In this document: positions 42,845-50,151 of the stretch, piece by piece | Layout: the number at the start of each line of letters is the position of its first letter | How positions within the stretch are numbered: position 1 is the stretch's first letter | Assembly: GCF_030695125.1 (NCBI RefSeq) | Contig: NZ_JAUYTP010000036.1 | Coordinates: 62,001-126,000, forward strand | From: Allobosea sp. | GTDB lineage: Bacteria > Pseudomonadota > Alphaproteobacteria > Rhizobiales > Beijerinckiaceae | Reading direction: 5' to 3' | DNA: 64,000 nt | Notes under the pieces: model-generated | What the model was told of the DNA's origin: nothing | What the model saw: the letters and a program-made list of their open reading frames with translations, nothing else | Database searches by the model: none | Made by a program: the position numbers and the translations under genes

Positions 42845-43504
42845 ATGACCCGCCGCGCCCGCATCCTCGTGATCAACCCCAACTCGAACGAGGCCGTGAC
42901 GGAGGGGCTCCGCCAGGCGGTGCTGCCGCTCTCTTATGCCGAAGGGCCCGAGATCGTCTGCGAGACGCTGACCGAGGGGCCCTTCGGCGTCGAGACGCAG
43001 GAGCATGTCGATGGCGTCGCGATTCCCCTGCGCCGCAAGATCGAGGCGGCCAACGATGTCGATGCGTTCGTCATCGCCTGCTATTCCGATCCCGGCCTGC
43101 ATGTCGCCCGCGAGGGCACGACGAGCCCGGTCTTCGGCATCGCCGAGAGCGGCGTCCTGACCGCGCTCGCCCGGGCCGACCGCTTCGGCGTGATCGCGAT
43201 CAAGTCGCGCTCGATCCCGCGCCATATCCGCTATCTCCGCCAGATGGGGCTGATGGACCGCCTCGCCGGCGAGCGCCCGCTGGAGATGTCGGTCGCCGAG
43301 ACCGCCTCGGGCGACCGCACGCTGGAGCGCATGATCGCGATTGGTCGCGAATTGAAGGAGATCGACGGCGCCGGCGCCATCGTCATGGGCTGCGCCGGAA
43401 TGGCCCGCCACCGTCGCCCGCTGGAGCAGGAACTCGGCATCCCCGTCATCGACCCGACCCAGGCGGCGGTGACGATGGCGCTTGGGACGCTGGCGGTGCG
43501 GTAG
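42845..43504 (+). CDS. Aspartate/glutamate/hydantoin racemase family protein
   Basis: A 219-aa cofactor-independent racemase fold. It starts ARILVINPNSNEAVTEGLRQ, as hydantoin racemases do. The two catalytic cysteines are Cys79 (FVIACYSDPGL) and Cys183 (VMGCAGM). Substrate could be a 5-substituted hydantoin, allantoin or an acidic amino acid. It may be read with the ceramidase-like gene. Amidohydrolase and binding-protein genes 3-6 kb away would fit a nitrogen-heterocycle theme, but they are separate units. Confidence 0.85.
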   Translation: MTRRARILVINPNSNEAVTEGLRQAVLPLSYAEGPEIVCETLTEGPFGVETQEHVDGVAIPLRRKIEAANDVDAFVIACYSDPGLHVAREGTTSPVFGIAESGVLTALARADRFGVIAIKSRSIPRHIRYLRQMGLMDRLAGERPLEMSVAETASGDRTLERMIAIGRELKEIDGAGAIVMGCAGMARHRRPLEQELGIPVIDPTQAAVTMALGTLAVR

Positions 43505-43527
43505 AGCGCGCTCTGCCGCCCACCACC

Positions 43528-43617
43528 TCATCCCGGCTTGCCCCGGGATCCATCGTCAAGCTCCGGGGCCCTGCGAGATCCCGGGTCAGCGCCGCATGCT
43601 CGGATTGTCCGGGATGA
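43528..43617. repeat. Palindromic repeat, TCATCCCGG family (intergenic copy)
   Basis: A 90-bp element bounded by perfect 9-bp inverted ends, TCATCCCGG and CCGGGATGA, with an inner CCCCGGGATCCAT and a later GATCCCGGG. It fills the gap between the racemase and ABC exporter genes. The same ends and inner CGGGATCCAT recur in the repeat inside imuC (55048-55152), so they belong to one family. Confidence 0.8.
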
Positions 43618-43660
43618 CGCGGTGGTTCCGTGCCGTCCATGCCTGCTCTAGAAAGTCGCC

Positions 43661-45406
43661 ATGCTGAAGGAGTTCTTCGCCTATTACCGGCCGCACCGGG
43701 CGCTGTTCCTGGTCGATTTCGGCTGCGCGGTGCTGTCGGGACTGCTGGAACTCGGCTTCCCCATGGCGGTGAAGGCCTTCGTCGACCTGCTGCTGCCGCG
43801 CGGCGACTGGCCGCTGATCATGCTGGCGGGCTTAGCCCTGCTGGTCGTCTACGCCGTCAATTCCGGGCTGATGGCGATCGTCACCTATTGGGGCCACAAG
43901 CTCGGCATCAACATCGAGACGGAGATGCGCCGGCGCGCCTTCGACCATCTCCAGAAGCTCTCCTTCCGCTTCTATGACGAGCAGAAGACCGGCCATCTCG
44001 TCGCCCGCGTCACCAAGGATCTCGAGGAGATCGGCGAGGTCGCCCATCACGGGCCGGAAGACCTGTTCATCGCGATCATGACCTTCATCGGCGCCTTCCT
44101 GCTGATGCTCTATGTGCATCCGCAACTCGCCCTGATCACGGCCCTGATTGTCCCGCTCGCCGGCTTCATCGTGGCGCGCTACGGCGCGCTGATGGCCCAG
44201 AACTGGCGCATCCAGTTCGGCCGGGTCGGCGCCTTTAATGCGCGGCTGGAGGAGAACATTGGCGGCATGCGCGTCGTCCAGGCCTTCGCCAACGAGGCCC
44301 ATGAGCGCGCGCTCTTCGCCGGCGACAACCAGCGCTACCGCACCACCAAGCTCGAAGCCTACCGGATCATGGCCGCCAGCCAGGCCGTCAATTATCTGGG
44401 CATGCGCATGGTCCAGCTCGCGGTGATGCTGGCCGGGACCTATTACGTCGTGCAGGGCAGTCTCAGCGTAGGCGGCTTCGTCGGCTTCCTGCTGCTGGTC
44501 GGCGTGTTCTATCGCCCCCTCGACAAGATCGCGAGCGTGATTGAGACCTATCCGAAGGGCATCGCCGGCTTCCAGCGCTATCAGGAGCTGCTCGCGACCG
44601 AGCCCGACATCGCCGATGCGCCCGACGCGATCGAGGCGCCGTCGCTCAAGGGCGACATCCGCTTCGAGGACGTCGGCTTCGGCTATGCGAAGGAGCGGCC
44701 GGTTCTCTCGGGAATCGAACTCTTGGTCGCGGCCGGCGAGACGGTCGCCTTCGTCGGCCCCTCCGGCGCCGGCAAGACGACGCTGCTCTCGCTGCTGCCG
44801 CGCTTCTACGAGGTCGATTCCGGTCGCATCACCGTCGACGGCCACGACATCCGCAAGCTGACGCTCGCCTCGCTGCGCCGCCAGATCGGCATCGTCCAGC
44901 AGGACGTCTTCCTCTTCGCCGGCACCATCCGCGAGAACATCGCCTATGGCCGCCTCGATGCCAGTGAGGCGGAGATCACCGAGGCCGCCCGCCGCGCGCG
45001 GCTCGAGACGATGATCGCCGACCTGCCGGCGGGGCTCGATACGGTGATCGGCGAGCGCGGCGTCAAGCTCTCCGGTGGACAGAAGCAGCGCCTCGCCATC
45101 GCCCGCATCTTCCTGAAGAACCCGCCGATCCTGATCCTCGACGAGGCGACCTCGGCGCTCGACACCGAGACGGAAGCCGCGATCCAGCAGTCCCTGACCG
45201 AGCTCTCCGAGGGGCGCACCACGCTGGTCATCGCCCATCGCCTCGCCACCATCCGCCATGCCGACCGCATCGTCGTCGTGACGCAGGCTGGCATCGCCGA
45301 GCAGGGCCGCCATGACGAGCTGCTGCGGGCCAATGGGCCCTACCGGGCGCTGCACGAGGCGCAGGTCGCGCCGCTGCGGCAGGCGATGGGAACGGCGGCC
45401 GAGTGA
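43661..45406 (+). CDS. ABC exporter, fused permease and ATPase (MsbA-like)
   Basis: A 581-aa half-transporter. The six-helix membrane domain covers about the first 310 residues. The nucleotide-binding domain follows with Walker A GPSGAGKTT at about 365-373, the signature LSGGQKQR, Walker B ILILDEATSALD and the H-loop IAHRLATI. It will act as a homodimer that exports a lipid or drug; MsbA-type lipid flipping is possible, but the neighbourhood gives no substrate. The ATG is at 43661, and a hairpin follows the stop. Confidence 0.92.
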   Translation: MLKEFFAYYRPHRALFLVDFGCAVLSGLLELGFPMAVKAFVDLLLPRGDWPLIMLAGLALLVVYAVNSGLMAIVTYWGHKLGINIETEMRRRAFDHLQKLSFRFYDEQKTGHLVARVTKDLEEIGEVAHHGPEDLFIAIMTFIGAFLLMLYVHPQLALITALIVPLAGFIVARYGALMAQNWRIQFGRVGAFNARLEENIGGMRVVQAFANEAHERALFAGDNQRYRTTKLEAYRIMAASQAVNYLGMRMVQLAVMLAGTYYVVQGSLSVGGFVGFLLLVGVFYRPLDKIASVIETYPKGIAGFQRYQELLATEPDIADAPDAIEAPSLKGDIRFEDVGFGYAKERPVLSGIELLVAAGETVAFVGPSGAGKTTLLSLLPRFYEVDSGRITVDGHDIRKLTLASLRRQIGIVQQDVFLFAGTIRENIAYGRLDASEAEITEAARRARLETMIADLPAGLDTVIGERGVKLSGGQKQRLAIARIFLKNPPILILDEATSALDTETEAAIQQSLTELSEGRTTLVIAHRLATIRHADRIVVVTQAGIAEQGRHDELLRANGPYRALHEAQVAPLRQAMGTAAE

Positions 45407-45411
45407 GGCAG

Positions 45412-45432
45412 CGGCCATCGTCACGATGGCCG
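45412..45432 (+). terminator. Hairpin after the ABC exporter
   Basis: CGGCCATCG-TCA-CGATGGCCG, a perfect 9-bp stem five bases after the stop, with no T run. It covers an in-frame ATG (45426) of the next reading frame, which argues against translation starting there. Confidence 0.45.
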
Positions 45433-45527
45433 TCATCGAAGCTGACGCACGGAACCTGTCTGGCAAGGTGGGGTTGAGCCAGGACGGAGCGGCCGAGATG
45501 GCCAGCCAGGCTCGGGAGACCATCGAC

Positions 45528-45920
45528 ATGCTGCGTGCCGGAACTGCCGCCCTGGCGATGTTTGCCCTTCTGATCGGTCCGACCCTCGGTCTGGCGCAGG
45601 GCGTCGGAACGCCCGGCACCGGGCCGCTCGTGCCGGGCGGTCCGCGCCAGGGGCTGGGGCCACCCTCGCTCTCGGATTCGGTGCCGGATCTCCGCCTCCG
45701 GTCGAGTGGCGGCGGAATCCCGGGCGCCGGCCCGCCGATCGATTATGGAAGGCCTCCATCCTCAGGCGCGAGTGGCTATGGTCTTGAGAGCCGCCCGCGC
45801 GTTCAAGCCGTCGGGCGGTTCTGCGAAACCCCGCGCACCACCTGCCGGCTCGGTCGTACGGCCCTGCTCGGCCAGCCCTGCTCCTGCCGCGGCCGCGGAC
45901 GGGGCGTCGTCGTTCGCTAG
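45528..45920 (+). CDS. Small secreted Cys-containing protein, hypothetical
   Basis: A 130-aa protein. ATG 45528 is chosen because GGGAG lies nine bases upstream and it gives a clean signal peptide (MLRAGTAALAMFALLIGPTL, cleaved after GLAQ). The mature part is Gly/Pro-rich and disordered, then ends in a compact cysteine motif, FCETPRTTCRLGRTALLGQP followed by CSCRGRGRG (four Cys). Similar C-terminal motifs occur in small secreted proteins of Hyphomicrobiales, as far as I recall; no function is known. Longer starts at 45426 or 45498 are less likely. It converges on the amidohydrolase gene with a gap of 12 bp. Confidence 0.7.
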   Translation: MLRAGTAALAMFALLIGPTLGLAQGVGTPGTGPLVPGGPRQGLGPPSLSDSVPDLRLRSSGGGIPGAGPPIDYGRPPSSGASGYGLESRPRVQAVGRFCETPRTTCRLGRTALLGQPCSCRGRGRGVVVR

Positions 45921-45932
45921 CCGAGCGCCGCC

Positions 45933-47234
45933 TCAGCCTGCGACGGCTCGCAACGCGGCGCGCGGCTGGCTTGGGGCGTGCAGCTGCGCCGCCGGCCGCG
46001 AAAAGCTCTGCCGCCCGTTCTTGAAGCCCATGATCGGCTCGGCCAGGCCCGCCAGCGCCTCGGCCTGCGTCGGGGCGTCGAGCACGATCAGGTCGGCCGG
46101 GTTGCCGATGGCGATGCCGTAATCCCTGAGGTTCATCAACCGCGCCGGCAGCGCCGTCACGAGGTCGATGCAGGCATCGAAGCCCTCCGGGCCGACCTGC
46201 GCGACATTGGCGTAGAAATTCGCCATTCGCAGCAGCGAGGCATCGCCGAAGGGGGTGAACGGGTTGAGGACATTGTTGGTCGCCACCGAGCAGGTCACGC
46301 CTTGCGCCAACAGCCGGTGCGCCGGCGTCAGCCCGCGCGGCACGTCATGGGTCGCCTCCCGGCCGAGCAGATAGACGTCGGTCGCGGGCAGGACCGTCAC
46401 CGCGACGCCCGCTTTCGCCAGCCGCTCGGCGGCTCGCATAAAAGCTTCGGGCGGCAGCGAGGACAGCTTGGTGACATGCCCGATCGCGACGCGCCCGCCA
46501 TAGCCATGGACGGTCGTCTGGCGGCAGACCTCGTCGAGATGCATCCAGCTCGCATCGAGATCGAAATCCAAATGGAAGTCGAGATCGACATCGAAGCGCG
46601 TCGCCAGCGCAAACAGCCGGGCGATCTGCGCGTGCGGGTCGGTGTCGGTATAGGGGCAGCCGCCGAGCGCGTCCGCCCCGTCCTGCAGGGCCCGGACCAG
46701 CAGTTCCTCGGTGCCGGGGTCGTTGGTCAGCCCCTCCTGTGGAAAGACGCACAGCGACAGGTCGATCGCCCAGGCATAATCGCGCTTCAGCGCCTTCAGC
46801 GCCTCGAAGCTGCGCAGGCCCACGCGCGGATCGACCTCGACATGGCTGCGCATGCGTGTCGTGCCCTTGGCGATCGCCCGCTCCAGAACCTGCGCGCCGC
46901 GCTCATAGACATCAGCCGTCGTGAAATCGCGCTTCATCGCCGAGACGGCGGCGATTGCAGCCTTCAGCCCGCCCTGCAGATGCCCGCAGCGCCCGAGCAG
47001 GCAGGCCTTGTCGAGATGGACATGGCTGTCGACGAAGCCCGGCAGCACGGCGCGGCCGCCCACCACAACCTCGGGTGCATCCGCCGCGATGACCGGCGCG
47101 ATGGCGGCGAAGCGCCCCCGCCGGACGCCGATGTCGACGGGCCTCGTCCCGCCGGGAAGAGTCGCCTGCCGGAAGATGAGGTCGAAGGCGCTGTCGTCGG
47201 GCATCGGCACGGAGCTGTTGGGTCGGAGATTCAA
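45933..47234 (-). CDS. Amidohydrolase superfamily protein (cytosine deaminase-like, atypical active site)
   Basis: A 433-aa TIM-barrel protein of the cytosine-deaminase branch. Metal-binding HxH is at His71/His73 (DSHVHLDKACLLG), with further His at 221 (DFHLDFDLD) and 253 (IGHVTKLSSL). Compared with E. coli CodA by eye, the catalytic Glu after the third His is Phe224, and the metal Asp of GHDDV is replaced by Asn (TNNVLNPFTP, 320-321). It may therefore do a different reaction or none. The start is TTG 47234 or ATG 47204; neither has a good ribosome-binding site. The gntR gene ends 6 bp upstream, and a TGTATGCA site overlaps that end. Confidence 0.8.
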   Translation of the reverse strand: MNLRPNSSVPMPDDSAFDLIFRQATLPGGTRPVDIGVRRGRFAAIAPVIAADAPEVVVGGRAVLPGFVDSHVHLDKACLLGRCGHLQGGLKAAIAAVSAMKRDFTTADVYERGAQVLERAIAKGTTRMRSHVEVDPRVGLRSFEALKALKRDYAWAIDLSLCVFPQEGLTNDPGTEELLVRALQDGADALGGCPYTDTDPHAQIARLFALATRFDVDLDFHLDFDLDASWMHLDEVCRQTTVHGYGGRVAIGHVTKLSSLPPEAFMRAAERLAKAGVAVTVLPATDVYLLGREATHDVPRGLTPAHRLLAQGVTCSVATNNVLNPFTPFGDASLLRMANFYANVAQVGPEGFDACIDLVTALPARLMNLRDYGIAIGNPADLIVLDAPTQAEALAGLAEPIMGFKNGRQSFSRPAAQLHAPSQPRAALRAVAG

Positions 47235-47240
47235 CGGAGA

Positions 47241-48032
47241 CTAAACTGTATGCACTTTACATGCCGGTTGCCGCCTGTGAAGGCGGCGATCGCGCGCAGT
47301 AGCCCGGGCGGGGAGGCTGTCAGCCGGCGGCTCGGCATAGGGCGCCAGGATGTCCATGATGTCGCGCCCGCGCGGCCGTGTCTGGGCGACCAATGCGCGG
47401 CTCGCCACCGAATCGAGATGGTGGTGCATCAGCGACATCACGGCGTCGGCATCGCCCTTGGCGAGCGCGTCGATCAGCAGCCGGTGCTCGTTGATGGCGC
47501 ATTCGGAGGAATGCGGGCGGCTGAACAGCGACAGCGTCAGACAGCAGCGATAGGCGATCTCGCTGACATAGCGGATCAGGATCGGGCTCTCCGTCATGCT
47601 GGCGAGCAGGATGTGGAACTCGGTCGCGAGGCGGATCGAGATCGCGTCGGGGCCGTTGCGCGCCTCGTCCTCGGCATCGACATGGGCATGGAGCTCGGCG
47701 ATCTGCGTCTTGGTCAGTCGTCCCGCCAGTTGCCGCACGACCAGCCGCTCGAGCTCGATGCGGATGTCAAAGGCGTCCCGCGCCTCCTGCCAGCTCGGCG
47801 TTGCCACCACGGCGATGCGGTTGCGGCGCAGCTCGACCAGCCCCTCGGCGGCGAGCTGACCCAGCGCATGACGCGCGATCGTGCGGCTGACGCCGAAGCG
47901 CTCGCCGAGCGCGTCCTCCGGCAGCTTGGCCCCGGGCTCCAGCGCCTGCTCGATGATGGCGCGGCGCAATGCGCGGCAGATCGTCCCGACCCGGTCCGTC
48001 GCAGGGCGGCTGCGGTTGTCCTCGCGCGTCAT
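47241..48032 (-). CDS. GntR family regulator, FCD subfamily
   Basis: A 263-aa regulator. The winged helix is at the N-terminus (LPEDALGERFGVSRTIARHA, then LGQLAAEGLVELRR). The FCD effector domain has the expected metal residues: DIRIELE, EFHILLASM, NEHRLLIDAL and HHHLDSV. The last 30 residues are a basic tail unlike the family, and the final codons are themselves part of a likely operator. ATG 48032 is chosen; a GTG precedes it. It lies 6 bp before the amidohydrolase gene (probable operon) and is divergent from the NMT1-type binding protein. Shared TGYATGCA sites at both ends of the gene suggest autoregulation and control of both sides. Confidence 0.9.
   Translation of the reverse strand: MTREDNRSRPATDRVGTICRALRRAIIEQALEPGAKLPEDALGERFGVSRTIARHALGQLAAEGLVELRRNRIAVVATPSWQEARDAFDIRIELERLVVRQLAGRLTKTQIAELHAHVDAEDEARNGPDAISIRLATEFHILLASMTESPILIRYVSEIAYRCCLTLSLFSRPHSSECAINEHRLLIDALAKGDADAVMSLMHHHLDSVASRALVAQTRPRGRDIMDILAPYAEPPADSLPARATARDRRLHRRQPACKVHTV
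47247..47261. promoter_or_regulatory. Probable GntR operator before the amidohydrolase gene
   Basis: TGTATGCACTTTACA overlaps the last codons of gntR, 13 bp upstream of the amidohydrolase start. It has TGTA/TACA ends seven bases apart and shares the core TG[T/C]ATGCACTTT with a site in the gap upstream of the binding-protein gene. On the minus strand a weak -24/-12-like GGCAT-N5-GTGCA also overlaps it. Confidence 0.5.
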
Positions 48033-48145
48033 CACCGAAATCCGAATGCGTGAGACCCCGTCTTAGCCCCGAGGCCGGGGTGGCCGCAATCCGCGGCTGC
48101 AATCGCCGGGAGGCGAGGGAGGGGCCGTGCCGGGGCGAGGTGGTA

Positions 48146-48161
48146 TGGCATCACTATTGCA
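48146..48161 (+). promoter_or_regulatory. Candidate sigma-54 promoter upstream of the NMT1-type binding protein
   Basis: TGGCAT-CACTA-TTGCA matches the -24/-12 consensus TGGCAC-N5-TTGCW with one change, and GG and GC are exactly 10 bp apart. It lies 199 bp before the start codon at 48360, which is a long leader. The -12 element runs into the TGCATGCA site. Confidence 0.5.
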
Positions 48162-48186
48162 TGCACTTTGATGATGATGGGCATGC
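48158..48186. promoter_or_regulatory. Probable GntR operator sites in the divergent gap
   Basis: TGCATGCA (48158-48165, a perfect palindrome, followed by CTTT) and a second GCATGC (48181-48186) lie in the 327-bp region between gntR and the binding-protein gene. The first shares 11 of 12 bases with the site at the gntR 3' end. Confidence 0.5.
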
Positions 48187-48256
48187 AGTCGAAGGGCCGC
48201 TCCCTTGGTTGCGACGCTTATGGCCGCCCGGGCTCCGCCAGTGCCCGCGATCGAGC

Positions 48257-48283
48257 GGTCGCAGGTCGCAGGTCGCAGGTCGC
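48257..48283. repeat. Short tandem repeat of GGTCGCA
   Basis: Nearly four copies of the heptamer GGTCGCA (the last is GGTCGCC) lie in the leader upstream of the binding-protein gene. The array could vary in copy number by slippage. Confidence 0.7.
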
Positions 48284-48359
48284 CGCTATCGTCGGCGAGG
48301 GAGCCCATGCGAGACGGTGCCGGAATGCTTGAATCAACGTCTCAGAAAAGGGGAACAAG

Positions 48360-49400
48360 ATGCTGAAAAGACTCTGCCTCGGTGCCGCTGCCGGCCTCGC
48401 GTTGGCCGGGCTGGCCTTCACCGGCGCCGTCCAGGCGCAGGAGACCGCGATCCGCTTCACCCTCGGCTGGAAGACGCAAGGCTCGGACGCCGCCTTCTTC
48501 GTCGCCCGCGACAAGGGCTACTACAAGGCCGAGGGGCTGAACGTCATCATCGACCAGGGCGAGGGCTCGGGCGCGACCGTCACCCGCATCATGGGCGGCG
48601 CCTATGATGCCGGCTTCGGCGACGTCAATGCCATCATCCAGAACGCCGCGACCAAGCCGGGCGAGAACCCGGTCATGGTCTACATGATCTGGAACCGCCC
48701 GCCCTTCGCGATCTCCAGCAAGAAGGCGACCGGCATCACCAAACCGAAGGATCTCGAAGGCAGGACGCTGGGCGGCGCCCCCGGCACTCCGACGACCCGC
48801 CTGCTCGAGGTCTTCGCCCGCAAGAACGGGCTCGACATGGGCAAGATCAAGCTCACCAGCATGGCGCCCAACCTGCAGGAGCCGCTGCTGATCAAGGGCG
48901 ACATCGACGGCGCGCTGGTCTTCAACATCACCAGCTATTTCAACCTGCTGCTGAACCGCCAGGACCCGGAGAAGGACTTCAACTGGCTCACCTTCGGCGA
49001 TTTCGGGCTCGATCTCTATTCCAACGGGCTGATGGTCTCGCAGAAGCTGATCAAGGAGAACCCCAAGGCCGTCGCCGGCCTCGTGCGCGCCACCAACAAG
49101 GCGATGCTGGAGATCGCCAAGGACCAGGCCGTCGGCATGAAGGCGGTGATGGCCTATGACGCCCTCGTCAACGAGGCGATCGAGAAGAAGCGCCTGCAAT
49201 ACTCCTTCAGCGAGCTCATCGTCTCGCCGGAGATGAAGGAGATCGGCGTCGGCGACACCAAGGACGCCCGCATGGCCAGCGCCATCGGCATCATCGCCGA
49301 AGGCTACCAGCTCGCCCGCACGCCCAAGCCCGAGGAGATCTTCTCCCGCGCCTTCCTGCCGCCCAAGGCCGAGCGCGAGCTGGTCTATACGGCGAATTGA
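48360..49400 (+). CDS. NMT1/THI5-like ABC transporter substrate-binding protein
   Basis: A 346-aa periplasmic protein with a signal peptide (AAAGLALAGLAFTGAVQAQE). The fold signature is IRFTLGWKTQGSDAAFFVAR, then DKGYYKAEGLNVIIDQGEGS and GGAPGTPTTRLLEVF, which is the SsuA/THI5 class that binds pyrimidine precursors, sulfonates, nitrate-like or aromatic ligands. ATG 48360 lies behind AGGGGAAC. No permease or ATPase gene is adjacent, so it must share a transporter encoded elsewhere. Promoter elements suggest sigma-54 plus GntR control. A hairpin terminator follows. Confidence 0.92.
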   Translation: MLKRLCLGAAAGLALAGLAFTGAVQAQETAIRFTLGWKTQGSDAAFFVARDKGYYKAEGLNVIIDQGEGSGATVTRIMGGAYDAGFGDVNAIIQNAATKPGENPVMVYMIWNRPPFAISSKKATGITKPKDLEGRTLGGAPGTPTTRLLEVFARKNGLDMGKIKLTSMAPNLQEPLLIKGDIDGALVFNITSYFNLLLNRQDPEKDFNWLTFGDFGLDLYSNGLMVSQKLIKENPKAVAGLVRATNKAMLEIAKDQAVGMKAVMAYDALVNEAIEKKRLQYSFSELIVSPEMKEIGVGDTKDARMASAIGIIAEGYQLARTPKPEEIFSRAFLPPKAERELVYTAN

Positions 49401-49410
49401 TCGCACGGAC

Positions 49411-49449
49411 AGGACACCGGATGGCCCTGCCGATCCGGTGTCCTCTTTG
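49411..49449 (+). terminator. Terminator after the NMT1-type binding protein
   Basis: A 12-bp perfect stem (AGGACACCGGAT / ATCCGGTGTCCT) with a 10-nt loop, followed by CTTTG, 10 bp after the stop. It separates this gene from the toxin-antitoxin pair. Confidence 0.7.
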
Positions 49450-49452
49450 ATG

Positions 49453-49480
49453 ATGGCAGTTGATGCCATTTGATGCCATT
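49453..49480. promoter_or_regulatory. Likely ParD operator: inverted and direct repeats
   Basis: ATGGCA-GTTGA-TGCCAT (49453-49469) is an inverted repeat, and the decamer TGATGCCATT is repeated in tandem at 49461-49470 and 49471-49480. It lies 21 bp before the antitoxin start. Such arrays are typical operators for ribbon-helix-helix antitoxins, so the pair probably represses itself. Confidence 0.55.
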
Positions 49481-49501
49481 CTCTTCCGCGGAGGACAGAT
49501 G

Positions 49502-49753
49502 ATGGCATCGATGAATATCTCTCTGCCCGACCCGATGCGGGACTGGGTCCAGCGTCGCATCGACGACGGTCACTACGCCAGCGCGAGCGATTACGTGCGC
49601 GACCTCATCCGCCATGACCAGGAGCAGGCGCGCCAGCTTTCAGTCGAGGATATTCGTCGGTCCATTGCCGAAAGCCGGGAGAGCGCAGCGACCAGTTCCG
49701 CCGATGCGGTGTTCGACCGGCTCGAAGCCCGGCTGAAGGCGATGGTCGAGTAG
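49502..49753 (+). CDS. parD: ParD-like antitoxin (type II toxin-antitoxin)
   Basis: An 83-aa protein with an N-terminal ribbon-helix-helix DNA-binding segment (MNISLPDPMRDWVQRRIDDG, then HYASASDYVRDLIRHD), and a helical C-terminal toxin-binding tail. The start is placed at ATG 49502, with GGAGG seven bases before the preferred spacing; ATGs at 49499 and 49511 are near-equal choices. Its stop codon directly abuts the toxin start, a coupled arrangement. Confidence 0.9.
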   Translation: MASMNISLPDPMRDWVQRRIDDGHYASASDYVRDLIRHDQEQARQLSVEDIRRSIAESRESAATSSADAVFDRLEARLKAMVE

Positions 49754-50047
49754 GTGTCCCGGACCTGCCGCTTCGCGCTGTCCGCGGAGAAGGATCTCGA
49801 AGAGATCGCGCTGTTCATCGCCTCGGACAGCCCCCGGCGCGCCCTGTCCTTCGTCGCGGAACTGCGGGCCCATTGCACCAGGATCGCCGATCAGCCGGAA
49901 GCCTATCCGCTGCGCGAGGAGTACGGCGTGGGCGTCCGGATCACCGTCCATGGCCGCTATCTGATTTTCCATGCGATCCGTGACGACGCTCTCGTCATCG
50001 AGCGCATCCTGCATGGCGCACGACATCTGGACTGGGTGCGACTTTAG
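49754..50047 (+). CDS. parE: ParE/RelE-family toxin
   Basis: A 97-aa toxin starting at GTG 49754, immediately after the antitoxin TAG. ParE features are LSAEKDLEEIALFIASDSPR, FVAELRAHCTRIADQPEAYP and the C-terminal RYLIFHAIRDDALVIERILH followed by GARHLDW. ParE toxins poison DNA gyrase, RelE relatives cut mRNA; the GARHLDW ending fits ParE. It lies 104 bp upstream of the SOS-controlled imuA gene but is a separate unit. Confidence 0.9.
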   Translation: MSRTCRFALSAEKDLEEIALFIASDSPRRALSFVAELRAHCTRIADQPEAYPLREEYGVGVRITVHGRYLIFHAIRDDALVIERILHGARHLDWVRL

Positions 50048-50126
50048 GCACGGGGTACAGCCGGCTGCCTGGCTTCCCTTTGAGTCAACTCCGACTCGCC
50101 TTTCCGCCAGGGCTCGTTCTATAAAA

Positions 50127-50141
50127 GAACAAATATAGAAC
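50127..50141 (+). promoter_or_regulatory. LexA (SOS) box of the imuABC operon
   Basis: GAAC-AAATATA-GAAC, a perfect alphaproteobacterial LexA site, 10 bp before the imuA ATG. A TATAAA at 50120-50125 just before it could be the -10 box, so LexA would sit over the transcription start. No good -35 box is visible. Confidence 0.9.
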
Positions 50142-50151
50142 ATGAGCCCGC

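Noticed and set aside
47232-47265. Sigma-54 promoter for the amidohydrolase gene (GGCAT-N5-GTGCA on the minus strand)
   Set aside because: Spacing is right, but both boxes carry mismatches at key positions (CGGCAT and GTGC), so it is much weaker than the three plus-strand sites and overlaps a better operator explanation.
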